Shown one piece after another: positions 38,259 to 46,967 of a stretch of 46,967 nucleotides of DNA. A program made the translations under genes and the position numbers. The stretch is from CAYYNP01 sp964472545 (GTDB lineage Bacteria > Planctomycetota > Planctomycetia > Pirellulales > Thermoguttaceae). The DNA is taken from contig CAYYNP010000040.1 of NCBI GenBank assembly GCA_964472545.1, positions 1 to 46,967 on the forward strand, read 5' to 3'. Within the stretch, counting starts at the first letter, position 1; each line of letters begins with the position of its first letter. A model generated the notes under the pieces. It searched no databases and was not told the DNA's origin. It saw nothing but the letters and a program-made list of their open reading frames with translations.

Positions 38259-41200
38259 CTACTCCGCCGCCAGCAATTGATCGATCGCTTCCGCACTCGG
38301 GGGCCGCTCCTGGGCGTTCGCTTGCGAAAGGTCCAGTAGCCGCAGTCGCGTGAGGAAATTCGTCTGGTTGTTTCTCGCCAGCAACAGATCCGTGGTGGTC
38401 ACGCGGCCGTCGCGGTTGTAGTCGTAGGGGAAGTCGACGGCGGCCGGGTTGAGGAAGTTGCGGGGATTGTTCCGCGCCAGCAGTACGTCGGTGGTGGTCA
38501 CTTGGGCGTCGGACGTCGAGTTGCCCGCCTCGCCCGCGGCATTGCCGATGTAGAAGACGTCGTCGCCGGGCAGGCCCAGCCGCTGCCCCACCAGCGTGAC
38601 TTCGAGCCAGCCGTTGAGGATGGCGTAGTCGCCCCAGGTGATCATCACCCGATCGGAGCCGCCAATTCCAGCACCTTCACGTAGCGCGAAATTGGCTGGA
38701 GCCGGGGCGAGCGGCCAGCTTGCCGGATCGTCGCTGTTGCCGATGCGGAAGTGGAAGTCGCTATCGCTGAGCGCCGCGGCCGGATGGGCCACGTCGACCA
38801 GGATTCCGTTGATCCCCGCGTCGAAGCTCGTGTAGTTGGCAAACGTGGCCGTCTGGCCTGGCAGCAGGGCCGTCTTGTCGGTGGCGATCGCGTCGTCGTC
38901 GGCTTCGCTCACGCCGGGCTCACTGCCGTCGAAGGACGAGTTGTTGTAGAAGACGCGGCGGTCGACCACATGCGGCACCGGCTCGAACGGCACCACGCCC
39001 GCCGTCGGCACGTCGGCCGCCCAATTGCCCGGATCGCCGGCAAATTGGGCCGCGTCGAGTCGTTGCAGCGAATCGCCCTGCCCGTCGGCCGCGGCCGGCC
39101 AATCGCCGTCGGGCGAGTAGACAACCTGATCGACCAACAGATAGGGGATCACCGGCGGGTCGTCTTTGGTGGGGGTATTCGGACGCAACAACTGCACGGT
39201 CTCGCCGGCGTTGTCCAAAGCGCCACGGTAGGGCCCAAAGATCGGCACGCCCACGGGGACTTCATAGGCCGCCCGAAACGCCTCCGGCCCGATCGGCACC
39301 ACCAACGCCACGGAGCCCGGCAGCATCTCGGCGCCAGGCGGGAAATCGAAGCTGATCCCGTCGATTTTCCACGCGTTCGCCGGATGGCCCGGATCGTACA
39401 ACGGCACAGTCGCGCTGCCGGAGTTGTAAAGCTCGATGAATTCGTGGCCGCCGTCGGCCGGATGATACATCACCTCACCGACGACGATCGGACCGAACTG
39501 CGCTTCGGCGTTGGCTTCTCCGAGCGTGTTGTCCGTCATCGGCCAGATCATGCCCGTGGCGTCGGGCCGGCGGCCCAGCGTGGCCCCGGTTGCCGCCGCG
39601 GGAAAGCTCACATGGTCGACGAACCGCGTCAGCCGGCCGGCCTCGTCGGCTTCCATCAGCCAGACGTGATCGCCCCGGTCGCCGTTGAGTGCAAAATCCT
39701 GCTGACCGACGCCGCCGAACTCGACGGCCGGATCGAACGCCAACTCCCCGCCCTCGTAATGCCCCTCGTAGAAAACCACGTGGCCGCCGGCGGGGATCGT
39801 GGTGCCGTCGGGAATGCGGAACTTGCGGTAGTCGCCGTTGTTCGTACTGGACGCCCAGCCCCAGGAGTCACTCAGATACCACCCGCCGACGTCGATCGGA
39901 TCGCCGGTCGTGTTGAGCAACTCGATCGCGTCGACTTCCGGCGGGTCGGTGTTGGTGAGAACCTCGTTGATCACAACGCCGGGTTCCGTCGCAAGACGCT
40001 CGCCCGGCGTACCACCGAACTGCGCGCTGGAGCGCCAGTTGGTGGGCCGATCGTAGTCACCGGCCCTGTCGACGATCTGCAAAGACGCCCCTTTGCCGTC
40101 GGCCCGGCCCGGCCAGGGTTCGCCGTCGTTGTAGTCGAAATCGGCGATCGTGTCGTTGTTCGGGTCCTCCAACTTGATCCGCTCGCCGTCGTTGAGCAGC
40201 CCGCCGACGAACTCGCCGGCGACCGACGGCCCGTCACCGTATCGCGAGCGGAAAGCCGGCTCGTTGCGGACGACCACCATGCGTTGTCCGGGTGCCAGAT
40301 CTCGAACGGCGGAGTCGGTGAAGTCGAACGTCACGCCGCCGGTAAAGCGCACTCCCCGCAGATCGAGCGTCTGGTGCTGGCTCGTGTTGAGCAACTCGAT
40401 GTACTCGAACTCGTTGTGGTCGACCGGCAGTTCGCCGGCGGCCGTGTCGGCGTCGTGCGGGTTGTAGTTCACCTCGGTGATCCGCAGGTGAAGTTGCTGT
40501 GGCGAGGGATTGCCTTCGTAATCTACCTCAGCAATCACCCGGCCGCCCTTATCGGAGAGTGTGATCGTTTCCCCGAAGCTGGACAAGTGCCCGTCGTAGG
40601 GCTGCACGAAGAGGCTCTGGTTGCCGCGGGGGCTTATTGTCCGGCTGCGAAACGCGGCCACGTCGGGCGTAAGATAGAGCGTCTTGCCGGCCCCGATCAC
40701 CGTGCCGCCGGGTAAGATCGTCCGCACGCCGCCGGAGAGTTGCCAGCCGGAGATATCCACGGCGAAGTCGTTGCGGTTGACCAGTTCGATATACTCTTGA
40801 TCCTGGTTGCCTGAGGCCGGCGAGAACTCGATGCGGCCGAATTCGATCTTCCGCTGCTGCGCGGGCAACTCGGCCAGATCGATCTGGGCCAGCGGGATCT
40901 CGCCGCCGTTGTCGACCGATTGTGTCTCGAAGAGAAAACGCCGCCGGGCGGGCAGGTAAACGGTCTTCAACTCCTCGACCGCCCGGCGGATGTCGTCGTT
41001 GTTGCCCCAGGAGTTCCAACGCTGATAGTCGAGATCGGCATCGTCGCTGCCCAGTCTCGGATCTTGGTCGTAGTGCGGGTCGATCAACGCCGCCAACTCG
41101 TCGATACGCCCTTCCAGATACCGATCGGCTATGGGCGTATCCGCCGGCTGGAGCAACTCGTCCATCAACGTCCGCACCCGCCGCAAATACATCTCTCGCA

Positions 41201-44021
41201 ACAGGGGAACTTGGAAGAAGACCCGCATCAGCCGGTTGTCGTGGTGGATGAACAGCGGGTTGGTGGTGTAGACGCGATCGTCGTAGTAATGCTGGGCGGA
41301 GGTCCAATTGCGGCCGAACGAAAGGTCGACGTCCCAGGGCGTGATCTGCCAGCGGCCGCTGCCGTTGGTGTCGCGATAGACGTAGTAGTTCTTGTGGCCG
41401 TAGTCGATGGTGTCCATGATTACGGTCGCCGCCAGGAAGTTCACCGTGGCGGCCACGTCGACGTTGTCGAAAACGAACCGCGTACGGGCGTCGCCGGAGA
41501 GGTTCAGGCCGTTGATCAACGCCTGCAAGTCGCCCTTGCCTTCCCAACGCCGGGTCTTCTTCTCTCCACCGCCGGTATTCTCCAGCCGGTTGTACATCTT
41601 GTAGAGTGCCCCGTTCGGATCGAGCCCCAGCCGTTCGAGATAACGATCGTCGCCGTCTTCGACCCAGTCGGCTGTGCTGAAGAACCCCCCGTTCTGCTGC
41701 ACGCGGATCGGAAAGGCCACGTGGTGCGTGGCGGCCGCGTCGCGATAGACCTCGTAGGCCAGCGTGTTGCGGACCTTGGCCTTATCGGCCCAGTTGGTCA
41801 ACAGGTTGAAGTCCTTTACGCGGCCTTGATCTTCGGCGAACTTGAAGCGGTTGCCGCGATTGAAGTCGAAGTCGTAGCTCTTCTTCGGGAACCCGGCCGA
41901 CGACTGACCGTGCAGATCGACGCGGATGTTGTCGTAGAACTCGTCGAGATAGAAGACCGACGCCCGCGTGCCGTTGCGGTTGTTGGCGGCCGTAGGGTTC
42001 TCGATGAACCAGTGCAGCACGGGAAGTTGGCTGTCGGCCGTCGCAGTGTCGACGACGACCGTGCCGAGATACTCCGGCGACTCCAACGGATCGGCAAAAT
42101 GCGGCACGCGCGACCCGCGGCCGGAGGTGTCGTTGGCGGTGACCGACCAGCGGACCATCTCGCCGGGGGCGTAGGCCGTGTGTGGGATCACGGCCGAATA
42201 GACGCCGTCGCCGGCCACCGCGTCCGGGCCGTTGCCGTCGTCGATCATCGGCACCGTCACTTCCGCGCCGTACATCACCCGATAGTCCATCGCCAACCAG
42301 CCTATCGGGCTGAGCGTGGGGATTGCCCGGGCGGTGATCACCAGATCCTGGCCGTCGGCCGGCGGCGTGGGGTTCTCGGTCACGTCGACCACCACCGGCC
42401 CCCAAGGCACCATCCCCTCGACGTTCGCCTTGCCGGGCGTAGGCTGCGGGAAATACTGCTCGCTGGTGCCGAGCACCTCCGGCACGATCAGGAAGTTGTC
42501 GTCGGCCGCCGTGTGATTCAGCGCGTGAATCGCCAGCGTGTTCTCGCCGGGGCGAAGCAGGTCGAGGTATGCGGTCAGGTCGATCGGCACGGTCGACTTC
42601 GACTCGGCGACGCTGCGGGGTTCGGTGGCCGTGGAGTTCCAATGTGGTACGTCGGGCGCGTTCAATGCGGCCACGGGTTCGCCGTTGAGATACGCCACCA
42701 GGCCGTCGTTGTAGCGAACGTCAAGCTGCAACGTATCCAACACGGCCGGGTCTTCGATCTGAAGCGGCGCCCGCAACCATAGCGATGCATTCTGGCCGTG
42801 CATCGCCTCGGCCAAATCGAAGCGGAATGTCCCGTCCAGCCCGGTCGCCGCCACATCGAACCCCAGGCCGGAGGAAATCCCGGCGTCGAAGGGAGCCTCC
42901 AGGCCGTCGTTCCGTTGGCCGATCGATTGCGGTGCGATGAAGGTCCAATCGGCGTTGGTGTTGTGGTCGGCCGTCCCGCCGCGCTGCAGCGAATTGCTCG
43001 GCGCGCCGCCGGCGGCCACCGGCGGACCTTCCCAGAGATTCTCGCTGGTGATCCGATGGCCGTTGATCGTCACGTCGAGTTCGGCGAGATGCTCATCGAG
43101 ATAGCCCCAGGCGACGAAGTCGGCCACGTTGCCTTCGTCGTCGACGATCATCACCCAGCCGGCGCCGGTGGTCCGCCAGAAGATATCGAAGCCCCAGTAG
43201 TTGTCGTCCGGCTTGTCGGTTCGGTAGAGCGTCTCGCCCGGGGCGATCAACGGCGGCAGCGACCAGAGCCCGTCGTTGACGTGGTTCACGTTGTACGCCC
43301 GGGAGTTGTTGACCGCCACCACGCAGCCGGACGCGCCGACCACGCGGTTCGACACGTTCTGGATTTCCACGAAGTCGGGGTCTTCCGTACCGGCCTCGGT
43401 GATCAACAGGCGCGACTCCTGGCTGATCGCCGGCCACGCCGAGTCGTCGAATTCGGCGTTCATCCAGGTGTTCTCAAACGCCGCATCGCCGGCCTCGGGT
43501 ACCAGGTAGGTCATCTCGGCCCCGTCGGGCAAGAAGAACGTGCGGCCTTCCTGCAACAGGCCGTAGGAGACATCTTCATACTGCCGAGGATACGCCGGAG
43601 CGAATTGGCTGGCGACGGTCAAACCATCGGGCGCAACCAGCGCCAAGTATTCGCCACCGCCGGCGAGCTTGAAGTCGGTGTGCAGCGGACGCCCCGGCAC
43701 GGCGCGATCCTTGCCCGAGGCAAAGACGACGAGGTAATCGTTCGCCGAGAGCGTGACGTCTGGGAACTCCCACTTGGTCAACTCGTCCGGCTCGTCGGTC
43801 AGATGCCAGCCCTGAAGTTCGATCGCCTCGGAAGTGGGGTTATGGATCTCGATCCAGTCCGACGATTCGCGGTCTTCGTCGTCGAGCGTACCGCCGTTGA
43901 CCGCCATCAACTCGGTGATCACCGGCATGCCGGCCAGCAGGCATCGCGGCTCGAGCGGCTCGAACCGCAAACGGCAGCGGCGGTTATGATGGCCCCACAT
44001 ACCGTGTGAAGCGTGTCCCAT
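38259..44021 (-). CDS. Giant secreted protein with lamin-tail domains, CotH kinase and dockerin-like tail
   Basis: The 1,920-residue product opens with the planctomycete export motif of the LEPR type (RLRFEPLEPRCLLAG, residues 18-31). A lamin-tail domain (34-150, with SSDWIEIHNPTSEAIELQGW) and a second, partial one (about 210-350) follow, then a region resembling choice-of-anchor beta domains (535-650) and a CotH-type kinase domain (about 690-915, with VDLHGQSSAGFPKKSYDFDF, ADKAKVRNTLAYEV and the metal motif TPWDVDLSFGRNW). Further lamin-tail domains lie near 1050-1155, 1175-1315, 1345-1485 and 1505-1630. Two EF-hand-like dockerin repeats (DAQVTTTDVLLARNN, DYNRDGRVTTTDLLLARNN) close it near 1830-1893. 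CotH domains are secreted protein kinases, so this may phosphorylate surface proteins while tethered by its dockerin-like tail. Targets are unknown. Confidence 0.9.
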   Translation of the reverse strand: MGHASHGMWGHHNRRCRLRFEPLEPRCLLAGMPVITELMAVNGGTLDDEDRESSDWIEIHNPTSEAIELQGWHLTDEPDELTKWEFPDVTLSANDYLVVFASGKDRAVPGRPLHTDFKLAGGGEYLALVAPDGLTVASQFAPAYPRQYEDVSYGLLQEGRTFFLPDGAEMTYLVPEAGDAAFENTWMNAEFDDSAWPAISQESRLLITEAGTEDPDFVEIQNVSNRVVGASGCVVAVNNSRAYNVNHVNDGLWSLPPLIAPGETLYRTDKPDDNYWGFDIFWRTTGAGWVMIVDDEGNVADFVAWGYLDEHLAELDVTINGHRITSENLWEGPPVAAGGAPSNSLQRGGTADHNTNADWTFIAPQSIGQRNDGLEAPFDAGISSGLGFDVAATGLDGTFRFDLAEAMHGQNASLWLRAPLQIEDPAVLDTLQLDVRYNDGLVAYLNGEPVAALNAPDVPHWNSTATEPRSVAESKSTVPIDLTAYLDLLRPGENTLAIHALNHTAADDNFLIVPEVLGTSEQYFPQPTPGKANVEGMVPWGPVVVDVTENPTPPADGQDLVITARAIPTLSPIGWLAMDYRVMYGAEVTVPMIDDGNGPDAVAGDGVYSAVIPHTAYAPGEMVRWSVTANDTSGRGSRVPHFADPLESPEYLGTVVVDTATADSQLPVLHWFIENPTAANNRNGTRASVFYLDEFYDNIRVDLHGQSSAGFPKKSYDFDFNRGNRFKFAEDQGRVKDFNLLTNWADKAKVRNTLAYEVYRDAAATHHVAFPIRVQQNGGFFSTADWVEDGDDRYLERLGLDPNGALYKMYNRLENTGGGEKKTRRWEGKGDLQALINGLNLSGDARTRFVFDNVDVAATVNFLAATVIMDTIDYGHKNYYVYRDTNGSGRWQITPWDVDLSFGRNWTSAQHYYDDRVYTTNPLFIHHDNRLMRVFFQVPLLREMYLRRVRTLMDELLQPADTPIADRYLEGRIDELAALIDPHYDQDPRLGSDDADLDYQRWNSWGNNDDIRRAVEELKTVYLPARRRFLFETQSVDNGGEIPLAQIDLAELPAQQRKIEFGRIEFSPASGNQDQEYIELVNRNDFAVDISGWQLSGGVRTILPGGTVIGAGKTLYLTPDVAAFRSRTISPRGNQSLFVQPYDGHLSSFGETITLSDKGGRVIAEVDYEGNPSPQQLHLRITEVNYNPHDADTAAGELPVDHNEFEYIELLNTSQHQTLDLRGVRFTGGVTFDFTDSAVRDLAPGQRMVVVRNEPAFRSRYGDGPSVAGEFVGGLLNDGERIKLEDPNNDTIADFDYNDGEPWPGRADGKGASLQIVDRAGDYDRPTNWRSSAQFGGTPGERLATEPGVVINEVLTNTDPPEVDAIELLNTTGDPIDVGGWYLSDSWGWASSTNNGDYRKFRIPDGTTIPAGGHVVFYEGHYEGGELAFDPAVEFGGVGQQDFALNGDRGDHVWLMEADEAGRLTRFVDHVSFPAAATGATLGRRPDATGMIWPMTDNTLGEANAEAQFGPIVVGEVMYHPADGGHEFIELYNSGSATVPLYDPGHPANAWKIDGISFDFPPGAEMLPGSVALVVPIGPEAFRAAYEVPVGVPIFGPYRGALDNAGETVQLLRPNTPTKDDPPVIPYLLVDQVVYSPDGDWPAAADGQGDSLQRLDAAQFAGDPGNWAADVPTAGVVPFEPVPHVVDRRVFYNNSSFDGSEPGVSEADDDAIATDKTALLPGQTATFANYTSFDAGINGILVDVAHPAAALSDSDFHFRIGNSDDPASWPLAPAPANFALREGAGIGGSDRVMITWGDYAILNGWLEVTLVGQRLGLPGDDVFYIGNAAGEAGNSTSDAQVTTTDVLLARNNPRNFLNPAAVDFPYDYNRDGRVTTTDLLLARNNQTNFLTRLRLLDLSQANAQERPPSAEAIDQLLAAE

Positions 44022-44101
44022 GGCGGCCTTCTTGCGAGGATTCGGCTGGGTCGGTAACTCTCAGTTTAGCCGAGAATGCCGAAGAATTCGAGCCTTATCA
44101 A

Positions 44102-44234
44102 CATAAAGCCGCGACTGGTGGTCGCGCCCGTGGCGGCAGCTCGTGTTCCACGCGGGGATACGCCGTGGATGCGATCCGCCTCCGGCGCGGCACGTGGTCC
44201 CGCTTTCGGCGCGACCACCGGTCGCGGCTTTATG
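44102..44234. repeat. 27-bp inverted repeat overlapping a stop codon
   Basis: Arms 44102-44128 and 44208-44234 are inverted copies with 26 of 27 matches, 79 nt apart. Each contains a small hairpin (CGCGAC-TGGTG-GTCGCG or its near copy). The right arm includes the TAA stop (44230-44232) of the symporter gene, so the element contributes the last bases of that gene. The rest of the gap 44022-44229 shows no gene. Confidence 0.85.
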
Positions 44235-45633
44235 CGATACGCCGGGAATCGAACAGCGGCACAGCAAGAAACACGCCCACGCATACGGCCCATTCCATAT
44301 AGATTACGTGCGGCAACACGCGAATCGGCGGCCAGAGGAACCAGAGTCCCATCATCACGATGCCGGCCACGATCGTCCAGAAGGCCGAGCCGACGCGGCA
44401 GAGCCGCGGCGCGTAGAACGTGAAGAGGATCACCACGGTCGGGCCGGTGGTCAGCGCCAGCCCCCTCATCAGCGCCCCGAGGATATCGCCGATCTGCAAG
44501 GCCAACACCAGCGTAACGGCCCCGATCACCAGCACGGCGATGCGATTGATCCGCAACGCCCGGCCGTCGCTCATCTCGCGGCGGGAGATCCGGCCAAAGA
44601 CGTCGCGGACCACGATCGTCGAGGAACTCAGCAGCAGCCCACAAGCGGTCGAGACATCGGCCGCCCAGAGCGCCGCCAGGGTGATGCCCGCGACGGCCGG
44701 ATTCAGGCTGCCGACCATCTTCGGCAGGGCATTGCCGGCGGCCGCAACGTCGGGGAAATTCGCCTTGGCGGCCACACCGATCAACGCCGCTAAGCAACTC
44801 ACCGGCAGGATCAACAGCGCCGCCAAAAGAAACCCCTTGCGGGCCGATTTCTCGCTGCGTGCGGCGCAGGCGATCTGCACGGTCGCCTGAAACGAGACGT
44901 TGCAGGTGACCATCGTCAGCGTGTAGGCGGCGATCGCCAGCCATCCCAACCCGGCCACCGGGCGGAGGAAGACGCCGTCGGCCGGCAGGGCGTCGGCCAT
45001 CGATCCGAACCCGCCGGTGTAGCGGACGCTCAACGCGGCCGCCAGCACCACGCCGACGTAGATCAAGATCACGTTGAGTACGTTGCCCAGGCTGGCGCTC
45101 CAGAGGCCTCCGATGGTGGTCAGCCCGATGAACACCGCCGCGCTGAAGATCATGCCTTGCGTCGGCGTGACAAAAACGTCCGGCAGCAGTTCATGCAGGA
45201 TGGCCCCGCCGGCGACGTATTGCAGCGCGGTGATCACGATCTGCACGAGCACCTGCACCACCACGCAAGCCGTCCGCCCTTTGGCGTCGTAATAGCGCTC
45301 GAAGGCCTCAGGCACGGTGGCCACGCCCAGGCGTCGAAACCGCCGGCAGACGGCCAGCCCCACCACGGCCGCCGAAACGGCCCACGCCGCCCCGTACCAT
45401 CCGGCTGCCATGCCCGCCCCGGCGAACGCCTTCTGCGCCACGCCGATCGTCGACGCCCCGCCCACGGCCAGCCCCGTCAGCGTCACCGCCACCAACGGCG
45501 TCGACAGCCTCCGCCCCGCCAACTGAAACCCCTCGTTGCCCCGCCGCACCAACCGGCTGGCCCCGTAGCCCACGGCGAAGAGCACCACGACGTAGAGGAT
45601 CACAATCAGCAGCGGCAGGTGGGTGGTGTCCAT
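44230..45633 (-). CDS. Sodium:solute symporter (SSS family)
   Basis: The 467-residue inner-membrane protein has about 13 hydrophobic helices and SSS features: FQLAGRRLSTPLVAVTLTGLAVGGASTIGVAQ near the N-terminus (in two parts, FQLAGRRLSTPL and GLAVGGASTIGVAQKAF), GLTTIGGLWSASLGNVLNV, and late ADVSTACGLLLSSSTIVVRD with the serine/threonine run used for sodium binding. The substrate is unknown. The stop codon is supplied by the inverted repeat at 44208-44234. It is divergent from the URO-D family gene, with a paired palindrome between them. Confidence 0.9.
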   Translation of the reverse strand: MDTTHLPLLIVILYVVVLFAVGYGASRLVRRGNEGFQLAGRRLSTPLVAVTLTGLAVGGASTIGVAQKAFAGAGMAAGWYGAAWAVSAAVVGLAVCRRFRRLGVATVPEAFERYYDAKGRTACVVVQVLVQIVITALQYVAGGAILHELLPDVFVTPTQGMIFSAAVFIGLTTIGGLWSASLGNVLNVILIYVGVVLAAALSVRYTGGFGSMADALPADGVFLRPVAGLGWLAIAAYTLTMVTCNVSFQATVQIACAARSEKSARKGFLLAALLILPVSCLAALIGVAAKANFPDVAAAGNALPKMVGSLNPAVAGITLAALWAADVSTACGLLLSSSTIVVRDVFGRISRREMSDGRALRINRIAVLVIGAVTLVLALQIGDILGALMRGLALTTGPTVVILFTFYAPRLCRVGSAFWTIVAGIVMMGLWFLWPPIRVLPHVIYMEWAVCVGVFLAVPLFDSRRIA

Positions 45634-45699
45634 GGTGCGTCTCCGGTTGCCATCGTATCAAGCCGCATGCGAACCGGGCAAGCGGGGCGCGGGGAAACG

Positions 45700-45773
45700 G
45701 TAGCTGGACTCGCAAGAGTTCAGACATCGTCGCGCTCACACTCCCGCGCCTGAACTCTTGCGAGTCCAGATAC
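45700..45773. repeat. REP-like inverted hairpin pair with GTAG foot (copy 4)
   Basis: The left arm is GTAG plus CTGGACTC-GCAA-GAGTTCAG, an 8-bp stem (one G-U) with a GCAA loop. The right arm (45750-45773) is its inverted copy, with a perfect 20-bp core and an ATAC instead of CTAC end. The spacer is 26 nt. It lies in the divergent gap 45634-45869. Confidence 0.87.
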
Positions 45774-45869
45774 GGACAGACATCACCCTTGCACTCTCCA
45801 CAAGAGCGGCTACCATGGCCGAAGATCGACAGCCGTCTTGCCCAGCCGTTTTCGTGAAAAGGACCTGCC

Positions 45870-46901
45870 ATGAACTCCCTGCAACGCGTCGCCGCAGCCC
45901 TGGAACGCAAACAGCCCGACCGCGTGCCCTTCTTCGAATGCGTGATCGACGCCGGCGTGATGGACGCCATGTTGCCGGGCTGCGACTACTTTGCATTTAA
46001 CGAATGGATCGGCCTGGACAACGCCAGCCAGAATCGCAGCTCGTGGAGCCGGGAAAACGTCGATATGATCGACGAAGAGCGGGGGCTGTTTCGCGACAAA
46101 TGGGGCGTCATCCGGGCGTTCGGCCCCGAGAGCACGCCGGCGCCGATCGAAGGGCCCATCAAACGGCCGGAGGATCTGAAGACCTATCAGCCGCCGGATC
46201 CCAACGCCGACGACGTGCTGGGCCACTTGCCCGAGGTGGTCGAGCGTTTTGGGGGCGAGAAGGCGATCAGCGCCATCTGCCGCGACTCATTTTTCAACCC
46301 GGCCTTTCTGCGCGGCACCGAGCAGTTCCTGATGGACATGATCGAGCGGCCGAAGTTCGTCCACGAGTTGATCGAGGTCGCACTGAGCTACGACCTGCCG
46401 GCCATGCAGCGGATGGTGGCCGCCGGGGCCGACGTGGTCGTCTTCGGCGACGACTACGCCGACAAGAACGCCACACTGATGTCGCCAAAACACTTTCGCG
46501 AGTTCGTCCTGCCCGGGCTGAAGCGCTGCGTCGACGCGGCCCACGAGGCGGGGGCCTACGTCGTCAAACACACCGACGGCAACGTGATGGGCGTGCTGGA
46601 CATGATCGTCGAGACCGGCATTGACGCGCTCAACCCGCTCGAGCCCCAAGCCGGCATGGACATCGGCCTGATCAAGGAGAAGTACGGCGACCGCATCGCG
46701 TTGGTCGGCAACATCGACTGCGGCTACCTGCTCAGCCAGGCCCCGGTCGAAGAGGTCCGCGAAGTCACCCGCCAGACCATCGAAATCGCCAAGCCCGGCG
46801 GCGGCTACATGCTATCGAGTTCCAACAGCATCCATTCGTCGGTCCGGCCCGAGAATCTGCTGGCGATGGCGGAGACGTTGAGGGAGTGTGGGGGGTATTG
46901 A
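45870..46901 (+). CDS. Uroporphyrinogen-decarboxylase-family protein
   Basis: The 343-residue soluble protein is built like the URO-D/MtaA superfamily: N-terminal RVAAALERKQPDRVPFFE, central GADVVVFGDDYADKNATLMS and HFREFVLPGLKRCVDAAH, then VKHTDGNVMGVLDMIVETG, ALNPLEPQAGMDI, VGNIDCGYLLSQ and the C-terminal GGGYMLSSSNSIHSS. The histidine in VKHTDGN and cysteine in NIDCG are positions used for zinc in the corrinoid methyltransferase branch, so methyl transfer or demethylation is more likely than haem synthesis. It is not the housekeeping HemE. AAAGGA lies upstream of the ATG. It is divergent from the symporter, which may supply its substrate. Confidence 0.9.
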   Translation: MNSLQRVAAALERKQPDRVPFFECVIDAGVMDAMLPGCDYFAFNEWIGLDNASQNRSSWSRENVDMIDEERGLFRDKWGVIRAFGPESTPAPIEGPIKRPEDLKTYQPPDPNADDVLGHLPEVVERFGGEKAISAICRDSFFNPAFLRGTEQFLMDMIERPKFVHELIEVALSYDLPAMQRMVAAGADVVVFGDDYADKNATLMSPKHFREFVLPGLKRCVDAAHEAGAYVVKHTDGNVMGVLDMIVETGIDALNPLEPQAGMDIGLIKEKYGDRIALVGNIDCGYLLSQAPVEEVREVTRQTIEIAKPGGGYMLSSSNSIHSSVRPENLLAMAETLRECGGY

Positions 46902-46967
46902 GCGGGTGGTGGGTGGTGAGTGGTGGGTGGTGAGTGGTGGGTGGTGGGTGGTGAGTGGGGAGTGGGG
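46902..46967 (+). repeat. G-rich tandem repeat at the window end
   Basis: After the last stop codon the sequence is an array of GGTGGGTGGTGAGT-like units (period 7 and 14) that continues past the edge. The G-runs could form quadruplex structures. Full length cannot be judged. Confidence 0.8.

Noticed and set aside
45870..46901. Housekeeping HemE of haem synthesis
   Set aside because: The sequence has the histidine and cysteine positions of the corrinoid methyltransferase branch and lacks other haem genes nearby.

Overview
The window is chromosomal, GC-rich bacterial DNA that reads as a member of the Planctomycetota, most likely a Pirellulales-type lineage. The pointers are: two Tat-exported Gfo/Idh/MocA oxidoreductases, a TIGR03067-type small protein, a PEP-CTERM protein, a giant secreted protein with an N-terminal LEPR-type motif, lamin-tail domains, a CotH kinase domain and a dockerin-like tail, a BamA with a very long proline-rich linker, and a Kelch/sodium-symporter fusion. 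I see no rRNA, tRNA, CRISPR array, prophage or complete transposon. The lineage is inference from gene content; no search was run.

Layout. 1-5.2 kb: a methyl-accepting chemotaxis protein cut by the left edge, a truncated response-regulator fragment, and a TIGR03067-type gene lying between a duplicated 3' tail and the intact copy of a PQQ-type beta-propeller gene. 5.2-8.7 kb: a Gfo/Idh/MocA gene followed by a secreted HEAT-repeat protein. 8.8-13.7 kb: BamA-like outer-membrane assembly factor and the DnaB replicative helicase. 13.9-17 kb: a tight three-gene operon of FGGY sugar kinase, cupin-type phosphoglucose isomerase and an AroE-like dehydrogenase. 17-20.2 kb: a secreted beta-propeller protein, divergent from an arsR-acr3 arsenite-resistance pair with a clear promoter/operator. 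20.3-25.5 kb: DUF2760 protein, Hsp70-like ATPase and Kelch-symporter fusion on one strand. 25.5-29.7 kb: two tandem zinc-ribbon membrane paralogues and a DinG-like helicase. 29.7-33.7 kb: PEP-CTERM protein behind a leader carrying its own terminator, an ACT-domain protein next to a 10-N assembly gap, and a second Gfo/Idh/MocA protein. 33.9-44 kb: nucleotidyltransferase/GHMP-kinase fusion, two uncharacterised soluble proteins and the 1,920-residue LTD/CotH protein, all on the minus strand. 44.2-46.9 kb: a sodium:solute symporter divergent from a uroporphyrinogen-decarboxylase-family gene, ending in a G-rich tandem repeat.

The most striking non-coding signal is a population of paired palindromes that fill about a dozen of the intergenic gaps. 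In several families each arm is a short hairpin with a GTAG or nTAG foot on its outer side, and two such hairpins face each other as an inverted pair. This is the architecture of REP/BIME elements moved by RAYT transposases in proteobacteria, although no RAYT gene is in this window. The arm sequences change between loci but pairing is kept, and one locus has gained a six-copy 10-bp array at the hairpin foot. These elements are the best candidate for something undescribed here.

Functionally the window mixes housekeeping genes (dnaB, bamA, dinG), carbohydrate handling (FGGY kinase operon, NTase-kinase fusion, symporters, Gfo/Idh/MocA proteins), arsenite defence and several lineage-specific secreted proteins. 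I did not find a multi-gene defence island or secondary-metabolite cluster.
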